Below, in pieces: positions 54,651-64,000 of a stretch of DNA of 64,000 bases. The position numbers were made by a program, and so were the translations under genes. The DNA is from Micrasema longulum (lineage: Eukaryota > Arthropoda > Insecta > Trichoptera > Brachycentridae). The notes below the pieces were generated by a model, which did not search any database, was not told where the DNA came from, and saw only the letters and a program-made list of their open reading frames with translations. Position 1 is the stretch's first letter. Every line of letters starts with the position of its first letter. The stretch spans positions 50,540 to 114,539 of the forward strand of contig JAGVSM010002657.1 in the NCBI GenBank assembly GCA_022494885.1, written 5' to 3'.

Positions 54651-54654
54651 TATA

Positions 54655-55035
54655 CATTCCAGGTGAACTAGCTGACAGGCGTCTAACGCTTAGATCAGCT
54701 ACGTCTACGGCGAGAGGAAAAGTTATTATACCTCTACGCAAACAGCGCACTAAATTTAGTGAACGCGCATTTGCGGTTGCAGGCCCTATGGCATGGAATG
54801 CTCTCCCAGCAGAGGTGCGAGGCTGTGAAAGTGAAGTGATGTTTCGGAAAAAGCTTAAAACCCACTTGTTCTCTAAATCATTTGAATAAATCCGTAGCAT
54901 GTGACTGCAAAATAAATTATTTTAATTAAATTACAAATTTAAAAGAATCACTATGTAAAGCGCCCTTGAGGTATTTTGTTACGAAAATGGCGCTGTATAA
55001 GTTATCCATCAAAATAATAATAATAATAATGTTTA
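54655..55035 (+). mobile_element. L2-like LINE end
   Basis: PGELADRRLTLRSATSTARG, LRKQRTKFSERAFAVAGPMA, WNALPAEVRG, FRKKLKTHLFSKSFE and stop at about 54888, then the family 3' UTR, GCGCCCTTGAGGTATTTTG, ACGAAAATGGCGCTGTATAA and (AAT)n. The open 78-codon frame is the best-preserved C-terminus of this family here. Confidence 0.85.
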
Positions 55036-56474
55036 CTAGTGACTGATTTTATTCTTGGCCGACATCGTCAGTATATTTGAATAATAAAGGAGTGTCAATT
55101 TAATTAATTTAATTATGCAATAATAGTGAATTCAATATTTAAATTTTAATGCATTAGATTACAATATTTTTTATTATAAAACTTCGTAAAAAATTTTTTT
55201 CGCTTGTTCATTACCATGTTGTATACATTCAAACAAAACTTCAAATAATATAATTATTACAACAAAAAAAAACCTAATAAATAAATTGACTCTTGTTTAT
55301 TTCCATAATTATATAAATACATGATTATCAACCCCGGCTTTTACTTGGATATAAGAAAAGCATTTATTCAGTCTTCCACCAGTCTGGTGATGTCGGTCTC
55401 GACGTAACATGGTATCTGGTGAAAATAGTAAAGGTTAATGTGAAAAAACTAAAAAAAGTATTTTTCTTATTACAATTGAAATGCAGTCCCACCAATATAT
55501 ACATGTAGAGAAACTTAATATTTTAATAATATCTACTATTATGAGAATTTGGAATATTTTCATCCTAGTTTAATTTATCACCGTTTAAATCTAAAGGTTT
55601 TTTAAAAATGTGTCTTTAAAGTTTTGTTTGCGAGCAGTGAAATAAAAATAATACAAAACAGAATGTAATGTATTATCTTATTTTGAGTTTAAACTTCTTA
55701 TATTTTCACGGCCGTTCAGATATCATGTTGCAACATCAACCCTAATGATGCACGCTGTAATGCGATCTGAACCCTGAAAACTCATTGTGCATTATGTTGA
55801 GTTCTTTAGTTGTAAAATTCCCATGAAGGTACTTGATGATATTTTTCTCAAACTCAATAAAACTTAAAAAGAGTCATTTTGTCAGTTTAGTTATTTGTTT
55901 ACAAGAATGATTAATTAGATTTTTTACAAAAAAACACGTTATTTGAGTCCTGCTTCAATAATTTAACCCAAAACAAATTTTCTTCGACGAGTTGAATTCC
56001 TTTGACATATGATACTAAGTCTTTGTTTACCGTACAAAGTGACATTAATCAATCTTTGAAGCCTCTGTAGGCGCTCTTAGGCCGGATTATTTTAGCAGAT
56101 TTAATTTTAGTGGCCGCAAGTTTGTTAAACTCCATTACGATGTCATGAGTGATCCTGTGCGGTGCGCCCTCCTACAAGAGGACTAGGGTCTGAGGGAGAC
56201 CTTGTTAAGCCTAACCTCTTACATTATCCTCTTAGCGTTGTTTACTGATAAAGGGACTAGTGTTTTAATGGGATTAAGCTGCGGTTAATCATTTTGTTCC
56301 TAGATAGCTGAATAATTGAAACCGCTGTGATTTTACCCCGCAATATGTCTGTTTTTGGGATGTATCACCTAAAACAAAATAAAACTATTTTTTCGCCAAA
56401 CTGTTTAGTTCATACATTTTGCCAATAAAATACGCATCGTGTACTGAACACGTGTTTATGTACCACTTTATATT
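55036..56474. other. unassigned AT-rich DNA
   Basis: About 1.4 kb without recognised repeats. 56050-56290 is slightly GC-richer, with no coding frame of note. Confidence 0.4.
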
Positions 56475-56880
56475 CCGCCTCGTGGTCAAATGGTCAACGT
56501 ATTAGCGTACCATGCAAGAGGTGTCGGGTTCGATTCCCGGCATGTTTGATATAAAGCATTTATTTATATTACATTCCTATTTTTCTTTACACCTTATCCT
56601 TGTTAGCATGTGTATTTTATATTGTGTTGCGTACGTATTTGGTGCTGTGTTTGGTATATGTTTTTTTTTGTTTTTTTTTTGTATATTATACCAATAATGG
56701 CACCGTGTGTACAACAAAAAAAAACTGTAAATAAATCAAAATTCGTTTTTACATTATAGTTCATTGACTGGCACCTAAAAGGTTTGACTGATCGTCTTTC
56801 CTTCATATAAAAAATGATAGGTTTGTTTGGTCTACCAAATTAGTGTCATATGCACCATTTGGTTCGAAAAGGGAAAACTG
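56475..56880 (+). mobile_element. tRNA-derived SINE, family 1, interrupted
   Basis: Head GCCTCGTGGTCAAATGG ... GGGTTCGATTCCCGGCATG at 56477-56547. The body resumes at 56762 (GACTGGCACCTAAAAGG, GACTGATCGTCTTTCC, ATGCACCATTTGG). Between them lies AT-rich sequence that may be a secondary insertion. Confidence 0.7.
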
Positions 56881-56934
56881 ATATCAAATATTGTAACTTT
56901 AGCACAATATTTAAATGAGTAGATAAACTTCAGG

Positions 56935-57215
56935 CTCGTGGTGTAGTGGTCAACGCATTTGCCTACAATGCAAGAGGTCTCAGGTTCGATTCCCCACATG
57001 GTCAATAATAAATATTTATTTAAAAAGGTGTTTTACTCTAGAACATTATTTCATAGTCCCTGGACTGGCACCTGGATCGTAAGACTGATCATCTTAAAAA
57101 TGATCAATATACGCTGTGATTGGTGTACTATACGTAATGTACTATGGTGTAATATACGCTGTAATACAGTGTCCTATGCACCATTAGGTGCGGAAAGAAT
57201 GATGATGAGATAAAG
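56935..57215 (+). mobile_element. tRNA-derived SINE, family 1, full length
   Basis: A-box region GGCTCGTGGTGTAGTGG, B-box AGGTTCGATTCC, body GTGTTTTACTCTAG, CCTGGACTGGCACCTGG and AAGACTGATCATC, and tail TATGCACCATTAGGTGCGG ending in ATGATGATGAGA. Some body words are internally repeated (TATACGCTGT). Non-coding; expected to depend on a LINE partner for movement. Confidence 0.85.
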
Positions 57216-57599
57216 GTTGAATTTTTTGATACAACTGAAAAGTGTTGTTCCGAATCTTTGTATATTTGTAAATACATAAATATACATATATCAATGTGTG
57301 ACATTAAATTTGTTGGCTACATAAAACTAAACGAAGTTGTAATATCACCGTGAACACCCTATTTGAGCCGTTGAATTTTCATTGCGTTTTTTCAGATATT
57401 TTGAAAAAAAATATATTAATAAATGTATTGACGCTGTCCCATATGATTATTGTATGCCAGTCACATCATTGTAAGTCTAAAATGCACCAATAAACAAACT
57501 TGCACAGCATAACTGATGCTGCATAATTAACTCGCAGATCAGTGAATGAATGCACAATTATTTTTCTATTACATAATCATAACAATGTAAATTGTGCAC
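57216..57599. other. unassigned spacer
   Basis: No recognised feature. Confidence 0.4.
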
Positions 57600-57830
57600 C
57601 CTTCTATGGCGGCAGACTGCGCGCGCACGTTTTCATGGATCGTACGATGCGAATGGGCCAATCACAGAGCCTCTAGCGTGGGCTCGTCGTCCCCACCCGA
57701 AAGATCTTTCGCAAAGCTATAAATTATTACGCAGCGCAGCAGACAACTTTTTCATTGTGCGCATGTAATATAGAGCAACTATGTTGAAAGGAACATAGTT
57801 AAACACGGAAAACAATCTGAAAGGTACGTT
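57600..57830 (+). promoter_or_regulatory. candidate RNA polymerase II promoter with non-coding first exon
   Basis: A GC-rich island in AT-rich DNA. GGGCCAATCAC carries a CCAAT box at 57658-57662, TATAAATTA lies at 57718-57726, an initiator-like TCATTG at 57752-57757, and GAAAG|GTACGT at 57823/57824 resembles a splice donor. The implied first exon of about 70 bases has only a tiny MLKGT frame. The spacing of the four elements is plausible for a TATA promoter, but no downstream exon is visible before repeats begin at 57960. Confidence 0.35.
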
Positions 57831-57959
57831 TTAAGGCTTTCTTTTTTTGTCCTGCACACACTGTCCGCTCCCGAAACATGATTTTTTTATTATAAAAAAT
57901 AAATATATTTACGCCATAGTTTTAACTAAAGTTCTGGTTAATTGTAAGCTTACAACAAA

Positions 57960-58437
57960 TTCAACGATATTTTTGGGTATGTCCAAACGTTTGTAGACAA
58001 GTCTGGATTTCATTCCCTGGACTGCTATTCTGAATGCATTTATAGCGCGTATTCAGTACGTTAATACGCGCAATAAAAGCGTACAGAATACCAGCCCTGG
58101 GGAGGAGTTAAGATTGAAATGTATTGCAATACAGAGGGAAAACTTTTTTTAGTACGGAATATAGAATTCTAAGCGTTTACAGGGCTAATGACGTTTCATT
58201 TAGTGGTTTAATTGGCCACTTTACACACTATGCAACATTCACTATTCTGGATATGTTTAAAGATCCACATTTCCTTAATTCTTCCACATTACGTTGACTT
58301 TCGCAAAGTGAAATAGCTGAAACCTTTATTGATGTGGGTGAGATTCATCTGGCTGAATTATTATACCTACTAGGCAATGCCTGAAAATATAATACTTTTT
58401 AATTTTTGTACTTCCTTTTATACTAGTTTAATCAACA
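57960..58437 (+). repeat. FB family, tandem unit 1
   Basis: GTATGTCCAAACGTTTGTAG, TGGATTTCATTCCC (MITE D inserted here), GGCCACTTTACACACTATGC, GTGGGTGAGATTCATCTGG and CTAGGCAATGCCTG, ending TTTAATCAACAGTA. It is followed head-to-tail by unit 2. Confidence 0.8.
58021..58094. mobile_element. palindromic MITE D, shortest copy, with 6-bp target duplication
   Basis: 74 bases ACTGCTATTCTGAATGC ... ACAGAATACCAG with CCCTGG immediately outside on both sides (58015-58020, 58095-58100). The FB sequence is uninterrupted elsewhere in the family, supporting these boundaries. Confidence 0.85.
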
Positions 58438-58860
58438 GTATTTATAGTAGGTATGTCCAAATGTTTTTAGACAATGCTGGATTTCACTCCCTAGGAAGTT
58501 ATTAAGTTTAAAGTTGCAACAGATTAAGAAAACGTTTTTGAGAATTCAATGTCAAAGTGCAGGTATTAACAGGACTTATGACTTTTCATTTGTTGGCTAA
58601 GGCTAACATTCATCATTCTGCCTATGTTTAAACATCCATATTTTATCAACTCTTCCATCTGTTGACTTTTGTGGAGTAAAAGAGTTGAACCTTTGATCAT
58701 GTGGGTGAGATTCATCCGGCTAAACCAATTCTACTAGGCAACGCCTGAAAACATTTTTCCAATTTTTATACTTTTTATACCAGTTAGTTTAATCAACCCA
58801 CTGCTGAGCAAATTTAGCCTGTCTACAAACGTTTGGACATACTTATAGAATTGTTCAGAT
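58438..58860 (+). repeat. FB family, tandem unit 2 with inverted terminal piece
   Basis: GGTATGTCCAAATGTTTTTAG, CTCCCTAGGAAGTTATTAAG, CTCTTCCATCTGTTGAC and CTAGGCAACGCCTG, ending TTAATCAACCCA, then an inverted 5' piece, CTGTCTACAAACGTTTGGAC at 58830-58849. Tandem units closed by an inverted 5' segment are unlike ordinary DNA transposons. Confidence 0.8.
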
Positions 58861-59148
58861 TAACTCCATTTGATGACCTAATATTCCTTACTCCACCGGG
58901 TACAAAAAAATAAATGATGACGTTAAATAAAATTTAAAAAACTAATCAATTATATGTAATTGCGGTTTTCAACTGCAATCCTTATCATTTATTCATACAT
59001 TAGCTAATGATGTAATTGTAGACCAATAACTGAAATTTGTAGCAAATGCGAGAAAAGCAGGACAATATCAAATACAACATTCTAAAATGAGACAAGGACA
59101 GTCGAAAGATATAGCCCCGCCACACTATGCTCTTTGCGCTGCTCATCG

Positions 59149-59280
59149 CTATGCTCCTCGCTATGCTCCTCGCTATGCACCTCGCTATGCTCCTCGCTAT
59201 GCTCCTCGCTATGCTCCTCGCTATGCTCCTCGCTATGCTCCTCGCTATGCTCCTCGCTATGCTCCTCGCTATGCTCCTCG
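59149..59280 (+). repeat. 12-bp minisatellite, 11 units
   Basis: Eleven tandem copies of CTATGCTCCTCG, all identical except CTATGCACCTCG at 59173-59184, with decayed units just to the left. Because 12 is a multiple of three, five of six frames are free of stops, creating overlapping ORFs of 154 codons (59464-59000, minus, Ala-Arg-Ser-Ile repeats) and 157 codons (59087-59560, plus, Arg-Tyr-Ala-Pro repeats). Neither has a recognisable domain outside the array. Confidence 0.9.
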
Positions 59281-59704
59281 CGCAGCCGCCCTCTCGCCCG
59301 ATGTTGCCCTCTCCGCCCACACACTGCTCTACTCGCGCAATCAATCGCGACGCTCCGCAATTTTCATTTGTCTTTGCTATACAATGGACGATGAAACCGT
59401 GGCAGCGTGCGCGCTTTTTAGTAGAGCTATTTATATCAATGCCATACAAATAAATAAACATCATTCAAAAATGACGCGTGCGTCTTGTGCGAGCGCTCGA
59501 TGCCTACTGCTACCGCGCGATCATGTGACCAGTCACCCGTTCATATTGCCGGTCCTTTGACTCGCGCTCAAAAAACCGACAAAATAGGGAGCGGTGGGCA
59601 CGACGAGGAGCATGACGTGCGGTATGACGAGTAATGTTGCCACACTACGTCTCTGCCTCCTTTCCTCGCTATTTCCCATGCCACTCGTCGAGTATGTGAC
59701 AGGC
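59281..59704. other. GC-rich flank of the minisatellite
   Basis: Higher G+C than the surroundings, with further scattered CTCGTCG/GACGAGGAGCATGACG words related to the array. No supported gene. Confidence 0.4.
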
Positions 59705-59860
59705 CCATAATATTTATTTATTTAACTTTTTGTACATAATGTTATTTGTACATTGGCGGGCTTATTGTCAAATGGCAATTTCTTCCAACCAACCAATAAT
59801 AAACTTGTATATAATTATAAACTAGGGACTGAAATTATACAATTAACTACAGACAAAACT
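59705..59860 (-). mobile_element. LINE 3' end, reverse
   Basis: TATTTATTTATTTAAC tail, then TTGGCGGGCTTATTGTC and AATTTCTTCCAACC, the reversed GGTTGGAAGAAATTGCC box. Confidence 0.65.
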
Positions 59861-59929
59861 AAACAAAAAGTTTAGACGACCTGTAAAAAAACGGTTTAAA
59901 ATATTATCATTCACAATATATATATATAT

Positions 59930-60000
59930 ATTTGGTTAAATGAATGTAATAATCCGTAAGGGTATATAAATTAATTTCAAATAAAAATTAAAAAATCCTC
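59930..60000 (+). mobile_element. LINE 3' end
   Basis: ATGTAATAATCCGTAAGGG, TATATAAATTAATTTC, as at 11800-11876. Confidence 0.55.
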
Positions 60001-60284
60001 TCGATTTCTCCACACGTTTGTCAGAATTTTTAAATGAGCGTATGTATTTAGGATTCTGATTCTATTTTAGAAACAGAACTGTATTCTTCATTCTGTTCGG
60101 AGAAGGGACAAAATTAGTAAAAGCTTATTTGAAATTATTTGTATCTTGAAATTGAGCACCTGTTAAATTATTTACGTTTTTCTATTGTTTGCCCAGCTGT
60201 AGTTTTAAGGCAGACGCAGACGTAGGTATATTAATATAAAACTCTGTTGAGATGTAAAACGGTACACATATATTGCGGGGTAAT

Positions 60285-60378
60285 CACTACAACTTTGATC
60301 AAGATACGATGCGATTGGTTTACCGATGAAGTGCCCTAAGCACCATTAGCTGCGGAAAGGAAATGATGATGATAAATG
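60285..60378 (+). mobile_element. SINE family 1, 3' part only
   Basis: GATCAAGATACGATGCGATTGG, AGTGCCCTAAGCACC, TTAGCTGCGGAAAGG and ATGATGATGATAAA. Confidence 0.7.
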
Positions 60379-60485
60379 ACTGCATCCAGGCAGAAGATAA
60401 TGTTCACATACATATTATAGAAAACATTGATTTTATTTGACAGACAAATCATCAAACCAAGTGCAGCGTATTTCTACCATCTGTT

Positions 60486-60775
60486 ATTTATTTATTTGAT
60501 TAAATATTTTACATACATATACAATTTATACACATATAAGGGCGGGCATATTGCCTTAATGCAATTTTTTCCTACCTACCCAAACCGTTCAGTTTGAGAA
60601 AATTACAAGTACACGGACATATTCTAGGTAATTATGCGAAATCCTATAATTTTGTACAAAAATTAAAAGATATATATATAACTAAAAATTTACACTATAC
60701 TATGAAGAGAGGAGAGGAGAGGGGATGGGAAGGAAAAAAGAAGGAAAAAGGAATAATTTTCCGATTCAAGTGCTA
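60486..60775 (-). mobile_element. CR1-like LINE 3' UTR, reverse
   Basis: Reverse of the 61390-61645 UTR: GGGCGGGCATATTGCC, CCTACCTACCCAAACCG, TTCAGTTTGAGAAAATTAC and GGAGAGGGGATGGGAAGG. Confidence 0.8.
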
Positions 60776-60787
60776 GTTCAGGAACAT

Positions 60788-60850
60788 TTCATCCAGCGCC
60801 CTTGAGGTCATTTTCACGAAAATGGCGCTTTATAAATTATCAAATTTTAT
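60788..60850 (+). mobile_element. L2-like 3' tail only
   Basis: CATCCAGCGCCCTTGAGG, ACGAAAATGGCGCTTTATAA and a TA run. Confidence 0.75.
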
Positions 60851-60867
60851 ATATATATATATATAAT

Positions 60868-61135
60868 TGTCGGCCTCGTGATGTAATGGTCAGCGCGTTA
60901 GCCTGCCATGCAAGAGGTCTCAGGTTCGATTCCCGACATGGTTGATACGAAATATTTATTTAAAGGGGTGTTTTCACACTAGAATATTTAATAGTCCCTG
61001 GTATCTGAAGTGTAAGACTGATCACTTTACCTTCATGTAACATAAATGATCAAGATATGCTGCGATTGGCGTTCCAATTCAGTGCCCTATGTACTATTAG
61101 GTGCGGAAAGGGAGTGATAATGATGATGATATATA
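60868..61135 (+). mobile_element. tRNA-derived SINE, family 1, full length
   Basis: GGCCTCGTGATGTAATGG, GTTAGCCTGCCATGC, AGGTTCGATTCCCGAC (B box), GTGTTTTCACACTAG, GTGTAAGACTGATCAC, GTACTATTAGGTGCGG and a TGATGATGATAT tail. Best-preserved copy. Confidence 0.85.
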
Positions 61136-61139
61136 TAAT

Positions 61140-61645
61140 TATTTTTTTGAATAATCACACATCGCCTGTTTATCTGAGAGAACTCTTCCAACCTCTATCA
61201 CAACATGGACTATCTCTTGGATCTAGTAACGAGAGAACCCTTTTAATACCAACTCACCGCTCTATTTTTTTATCTTCATCTTTCACAGTATTAGCTGCTC
61301 AATTGTGGAATAATCTACCCACTAATGTCAGAGACGTCCCTTCTTTATTTACATATAAATCATGATTAAAATGTCAATATCTAAATATCTCAGTTTTTCC
61401 TTTCTCCCTCGTTCCTTCCTATCCCCTTTCCTCTCTTTATAGTTCATAGCGTAGATTTTTAGTTCATATATGTTTGTATACAAAAAATTTGTATACATAG
61501 AATATGTCTATGTATGTACTTGTAATCTTCTCAAAGTGAACGGTTTGGGTAGGTAGGATGAAATTGCCTTTAGGGGGTATGTCCGCCCTTATTTGTATAT
61601 AAAATGTAAATGTATGTAGTGTTAAATAAATAAATAAATAACTTT
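61140..61645 (+). mobile_element. CR1-like LINE end
   Basis: TSPVYLRELFQPLSQHGLSL, SNERTLLIPTHRSIFL, TVLAAQLWNNLPTNVRDVPS and stop near 61363. The UTR has AACGGTTTGGGTAGGTAGG, TGCCTTTAGGGGG, GTCCGCCC and (TAAA)n. Same family as 15725-16282. It begins directly where a SINE tail ends. Confidence 0.85.
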
Positions 61646-62036
61646 AAAATAAGTATTTGTGAGTTAACCACTAAAAACACATTTTTTATCCTCCAAAAAA
61701 TGCTACAGATATACAAGTCATGGATTTTAATCATCATAGTATGATTTAATAAATCACGACCTGCCTATTTGTAGCATTAATGGAGGAAGATATAAATGTG
61801 TAGCTCAAAAATGCTGATTTTAAAGTTACCTTGCTGTAGTAATTACCCCACGAAATGTATTGTGCGTCTTGTGGATATTCGGCGCATACTGACAGCATTA
61901 TTTCACCTGTATGCAAATTTACATTAAATTAAGCTACCATTTATTTTAAGTATTTGTAATTGGGCGTTTTTTTAAATATTATTTAAAAATAAGGTTTTAT
62001 TGGAATTTAATCCAATGTCATCCTAGATGACCAGCG
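61646..62036. other. unassigned spacer
   Basis: AT-rich, nothing recognised. Confidence 0.4.
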
Positions 62037-62042
62037 CCAGCG

Positions 62043-62154
62043 GTGCTATTCTGAACCGCTCTCGCGGCCGTAGAAAACCCTTTATCTCTTGTATTTTGTA
62101 TGAACGTGAGACAAATAGTTTCTCTACGGCCGCGAGATCGTTTTGAATACCAGC
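62043..62154. mobile_element. palindromic MITE D with CCAGCG flanks
   Basis: GTGCTATTCTGAACCGCTCTCG mirrors CGCGAGATCGTTTTGAATACCAGC, with CGGCCGTAGAAA/TCTACGGCCG inner arms. CCAGCG at 62037-62042 and 62155-62160 is a likely 6-bp target duplication. Confidence 0.8.
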
Positions 62155-62219
62155 CCAGCGATCAACACACGGCACAACAACACAAAAAACATCACAACAC
62201 AGAAAAACATCACAACACA

Positions 62220-62335
62220 AAAAATAGCGTGCGAAGAGATCGCTTTGTTATCGTGTATTTAGTACGCAAATAAGCGTTAAAAATGATTTTTCTACGCGCG
62301 ATTTTGCGTTTAGAATACCACCCCTGGTAGGGTGG
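62220..62335. mobile_element. palindromic MITE D, left end eroded
   Basis: GCGTGCGAAGAGATCGC, TGTATTTAGTACGC and CTACGCGCGATTTTGCG, right end TTTAGAATACCACCCCTGG. A CAACACAAAAAACATCA repeat fills the gap from the previous copy. Confidence 0.75.
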
Positions 62336-62514
62336 ACGTGAAGTATAGATTTAAAAGTTTCTTTATCCAGGTAAATACATTATTGAATTTAATATTTTTA
62401 TTGAATACTAATATTATTATAAGGATAAAGAATTTTGTTTTTTTTACAATAGTAATTTAATTAAATGAGGACGTTCAATGGTTTTTTAAATATTTTTATA
62501 TAGAATTTAAAAAC

Positions 62515-62637
62515 GAGATAAAGGTTTCAGCTCTTTTACTTCACAAAACTCAACAGATGGAAGAGTTGAGGAAATATGGATGTTCAAACATGTACAGAAT
62601 AGTGAATTTTACACCGTGTGTAAAGTGGCCACTTAAA
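62515..62637 (-). repeat. FB family copy, left part (split by a SINE)
   Basis: AAAGGTTTCAGCTCTTTTAC, CAACAGATGGAAGAG, GTGTAAAGTGGCCACTTAAA, cut after TTAAA and resumed at about 62832. Confidence 0.8.
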
Positions 62638-62831
62638 GTCGGGTTGTGGTCCCGTGGCTAGTGTCTCGGACTCACGGACCGAAGGTCCGTCTTTCGAATC
62701 TCACTCTACCCCAACTTGATTCCATTTTCTAATAGTGAGTTATTTACTACTCGTTGAGAATGGCCCTCAAAATTAAATATTTGGGTAAATGATAAGAACG
62801 CAAATATTTTTTTTTTTTAATAAAAAAATAC
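62638..62831 (+). mobile_element. tRNA-derived SINE, family 3, inserted in FB
   Basis: Head GTCGGGTTGTGGTCCCGTGG, AGTGTCTCGGACTC, GTCTTTCGAATCTC (decayed B box), then a body with CCTCAAAATTAAATATTTGG and a T-rich/A-rich end. Reverse heads of this family are at 38108, 19527 and 47570. Confidence 0.75.
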
Positions 62832-62936
62832 CAGCCAATGACAGGTCATACGCCCTGTAAATGCCTAGACGTCCGTATTCCCTTCTCAATTATGTTTTCC
62901 TACTCTGTTGAAATAAATTTAAATATAGATAAATTT
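62832..62936 (-). repeat. FB family copy, right part
   Basis: CCAGCCAATGACAGGTCATA, CGCCCTGTAAATGCC, CCTTCTCAATTATGTTTTCC and CTCTGTTGAAATAAATTTAA. It restores the FB sequence when joined to 62637. Confidence 0.8.
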
Positions 62937-62937
62937 A

Positions 62938-63307
62938 TATACAGGATGTTCATTAAACCCCGTCACATCCGAAACCACAATTATCAGTATAGGCAAGAAG
63001 ACATATTGGCACATTAAAATAATCGTTTAGAACGAATAAAATTTAAAAAACTAAAATATCAAAAAAAGCAAATGGTTACTTACTTCTGCAGGGCAGAACC
63101 GAGGAGGGGGATGGGGGAGTCTGATACTGCGCCGCGCTCCCCTCACTTCTCCCCTGCAGAAGTAAGCAACCATTTGTTTTTTAAAATATTTTATTTCTAA
63201 AAGATTTCTTTGTCCTAAATATTTTTTTAAATATGCCAATATGTCTTCTTGTCCACACTGTACATTGTGGTTTCGGATGCGACAGGGTTTAAAGACTACC
63301 CTGTACA
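62938..63307. mobile_element. MITE C, copy 2
   Basis: TACAGGATGTTCATTAAACC and, mirrored, GGTTTAAAGACTACCCTGTA. Inner TCACATCCGAAACCAC and CAAATGGTTACTTACTTCTG arms. It matches 10749-11112, with the GC-rich centre longer. Confidence 0.8.
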
Positions 63308-63697
63308 TTGATGTTTATTTTAATATCTTTGTTGATAAAACTCCATAGTTGACAGTTTCTTTAAATAAAATTTGAAAATGTATATTTGCTATCCTATGTG
63401 TCTTTACAAAGTTAATTAAGGCAGTTAAACTGGCAGTAACGTATGGCTTATTCGCTGTTTTGCCTCGCATAAATTCAGTACGTCTCATCCGTTGTATGGG
63501 ATTAGGGATATACACAATATTGATTTGCTTCTTTGTAGGGAGGATTTATTCGCGGTACTGAATTTAATCGAATGCAAGCGTCCATTGGTCAATTTCGAAA
63601 TTCAAATTTACCAATCAATGCGGCTTGTCCCATTCAGCTGAAAACGCCAAAAAAATGTTCAACAAAAATTTTAAAAATACCTTGATTATACAAACAA
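63308..63697. other. unassigned spacer
   Basis: A 66-codon minus-strand frame (63515-63315) is not recognised. Confidence 0.35.
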
Positions 63698-64000
63698 CTA
63701 GCGGACCCGTCAGACGTTGTCCTGCCCGAACGTTGGCTTGCCTGCTATTAGCTTGGAAAAAGGCTTTTCATTGATAAATAGGTACCTAAGTACTTGTTTG
63801 TGATTAAATTGCAAAACTAAAATTGATAATCTTCCAATATTTAATTTAAGTAGGTACTCAGGTACTTGTTTATGGTTTAATTTCAAAACATAAAATAATT
63901 ATTTTTTCAAATAAGGCATTCTTTTTGCAAACGTCAAACTCCTTGCGTCTCACCAACAAAGGGGTGTACTTATGTAGCAATACGATTTTTAAAAATGAAT
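63698..64000 (-). mobile_element. non-autonomous Helitron, truncated by window end
   Basis: On the minus strand it ends AACGTCTGACGGGTCCGCTAG then T. TCCTGCCCGAACGTTGGC, ACAAGTACTTAGGTACC and TTGGTGAGACGC match 41650-41906 reversed. Confidence 0.75.

Noticed and set aside
56475..56550. Functional tRNA genes at tRNA-like sequences
   Set aside because: The A and B boxes are present but acceptor stems do not pair, and each is followed by a repeated SINE body.
59082..59464. Glu-His-Ser or Ala-Arg-Ser-Ile repeat protein
   Set aside because: Any stop-free 12-bp repeat opens several frames. No conserved flanking domain; kept only as a finding about the minisatellite.
1..64000. CRISPR array, bacterial operon or phage content
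   Set aside because: No regularly spaced short direct repeats with unique spacers, no ribosome-binding-site-led ORF clusters; composition and repeats are those of an arthropod nuclear genome.

Overview
This window is eukaryotic, AT-rich (about 30% G+C by eye) nuclear DNA, almost certainly from an arthropod and most likely an insect. Two non-autonomous Helitrons have ends I recall from butterfly and moth genomes: one ends in CTAGT after the AGGACAACGTCTG box, and the other starts with the ATTATAAATGCGAAAG head. That makes Lepidoptera a plausible but unproven guess. I found no rRNA gene, no ordinary tRNA gene, no CRISPR array and no complete single-copy protein gene. No open reading frame is long enough to be a complete autonomous transposon gene.

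Nearly everything recognisable is mobile-element debris. (1) 5'-truncated non-LTR retrotransposon ends, with the C-terminal part of the reverse-transcriptase ORF and a 3' UTR: several CR1/Jockey-like families with TAAA-type tails, an L2-like family whose 3' tail contains GGCGCTATATAA followed by (ATT)n, an RNase H/zinc-finger class (20.9-22.1 kb, 25.8-26.0 kb, 47.1 kb), and an endonuclease-RT (RTE/craniofacial-development-protein-2-like) class at 16.5-17.7, 23.6-24.3, 26.3, 31.1-31.8, 38.2-38.9, 42.1 and 47.7-48.6 kb. (2) A Penelope-like element remnant with a GIY-YIG domain (36.8-37.5 kb), and four loci resembling the hammerhead ribozymes that Penelope-like elements carry. (3) tRNA-derived SINEs of at least three families. 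(4) Many short inverted-repeat DNA elements: TTAA-flanked piggyBac-like MITEs, a TTA-flanked Harbinger-like MITE, a pogo-like element and TA-flanked palindromes. (5) Two Helitrons. (6) A repeat family called FB here, found at a dozen or more places as direct, inverted and tandem pieces. One copy sits cleanly inside an RTE reading frame with a 13-bp target-site duplication.

Layout. 0-5 kb: FB copies, LINE ends, a Helitron. 5-15 kb: low-copy AT-rich DNA, hairpin MITEs, a MITE nested in another element. 15-25 kb: dense nested LINE/FB/RTE insertions. 25-34 kb: RT fragments, SINEs, a 5'-inverted LINE. 34-44 kb: palindromes, piggyBac-like MITE, Penelope remnant, RTE with a double hairpin, Helitron. 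44-50 kb: a possible two-exon gene start interrupted by MITEs, L2-like and RTE elements, nested MITEs. 50-57 kb: pogo-like element, L2-like end, SINEs. 57-64 kb: a possible promoter island, tandem FB copies, a 12-bp minisatellite, SINEs and LINE tails, a truncated Helitron.

Possible host-gene signals are few and weak: a Kozak-ATG exon with phase-compatible splice sites (44921-45385), a CCAAT/TATA/initiator/donor arrangement (57600-57830), an exon-like ORF (1688-1777) and a 94-codon orphan ORF (39195-39479). Nested insertions allow relative dating: comparing a filled site with an empty paralogous site defines several element ends precisely.
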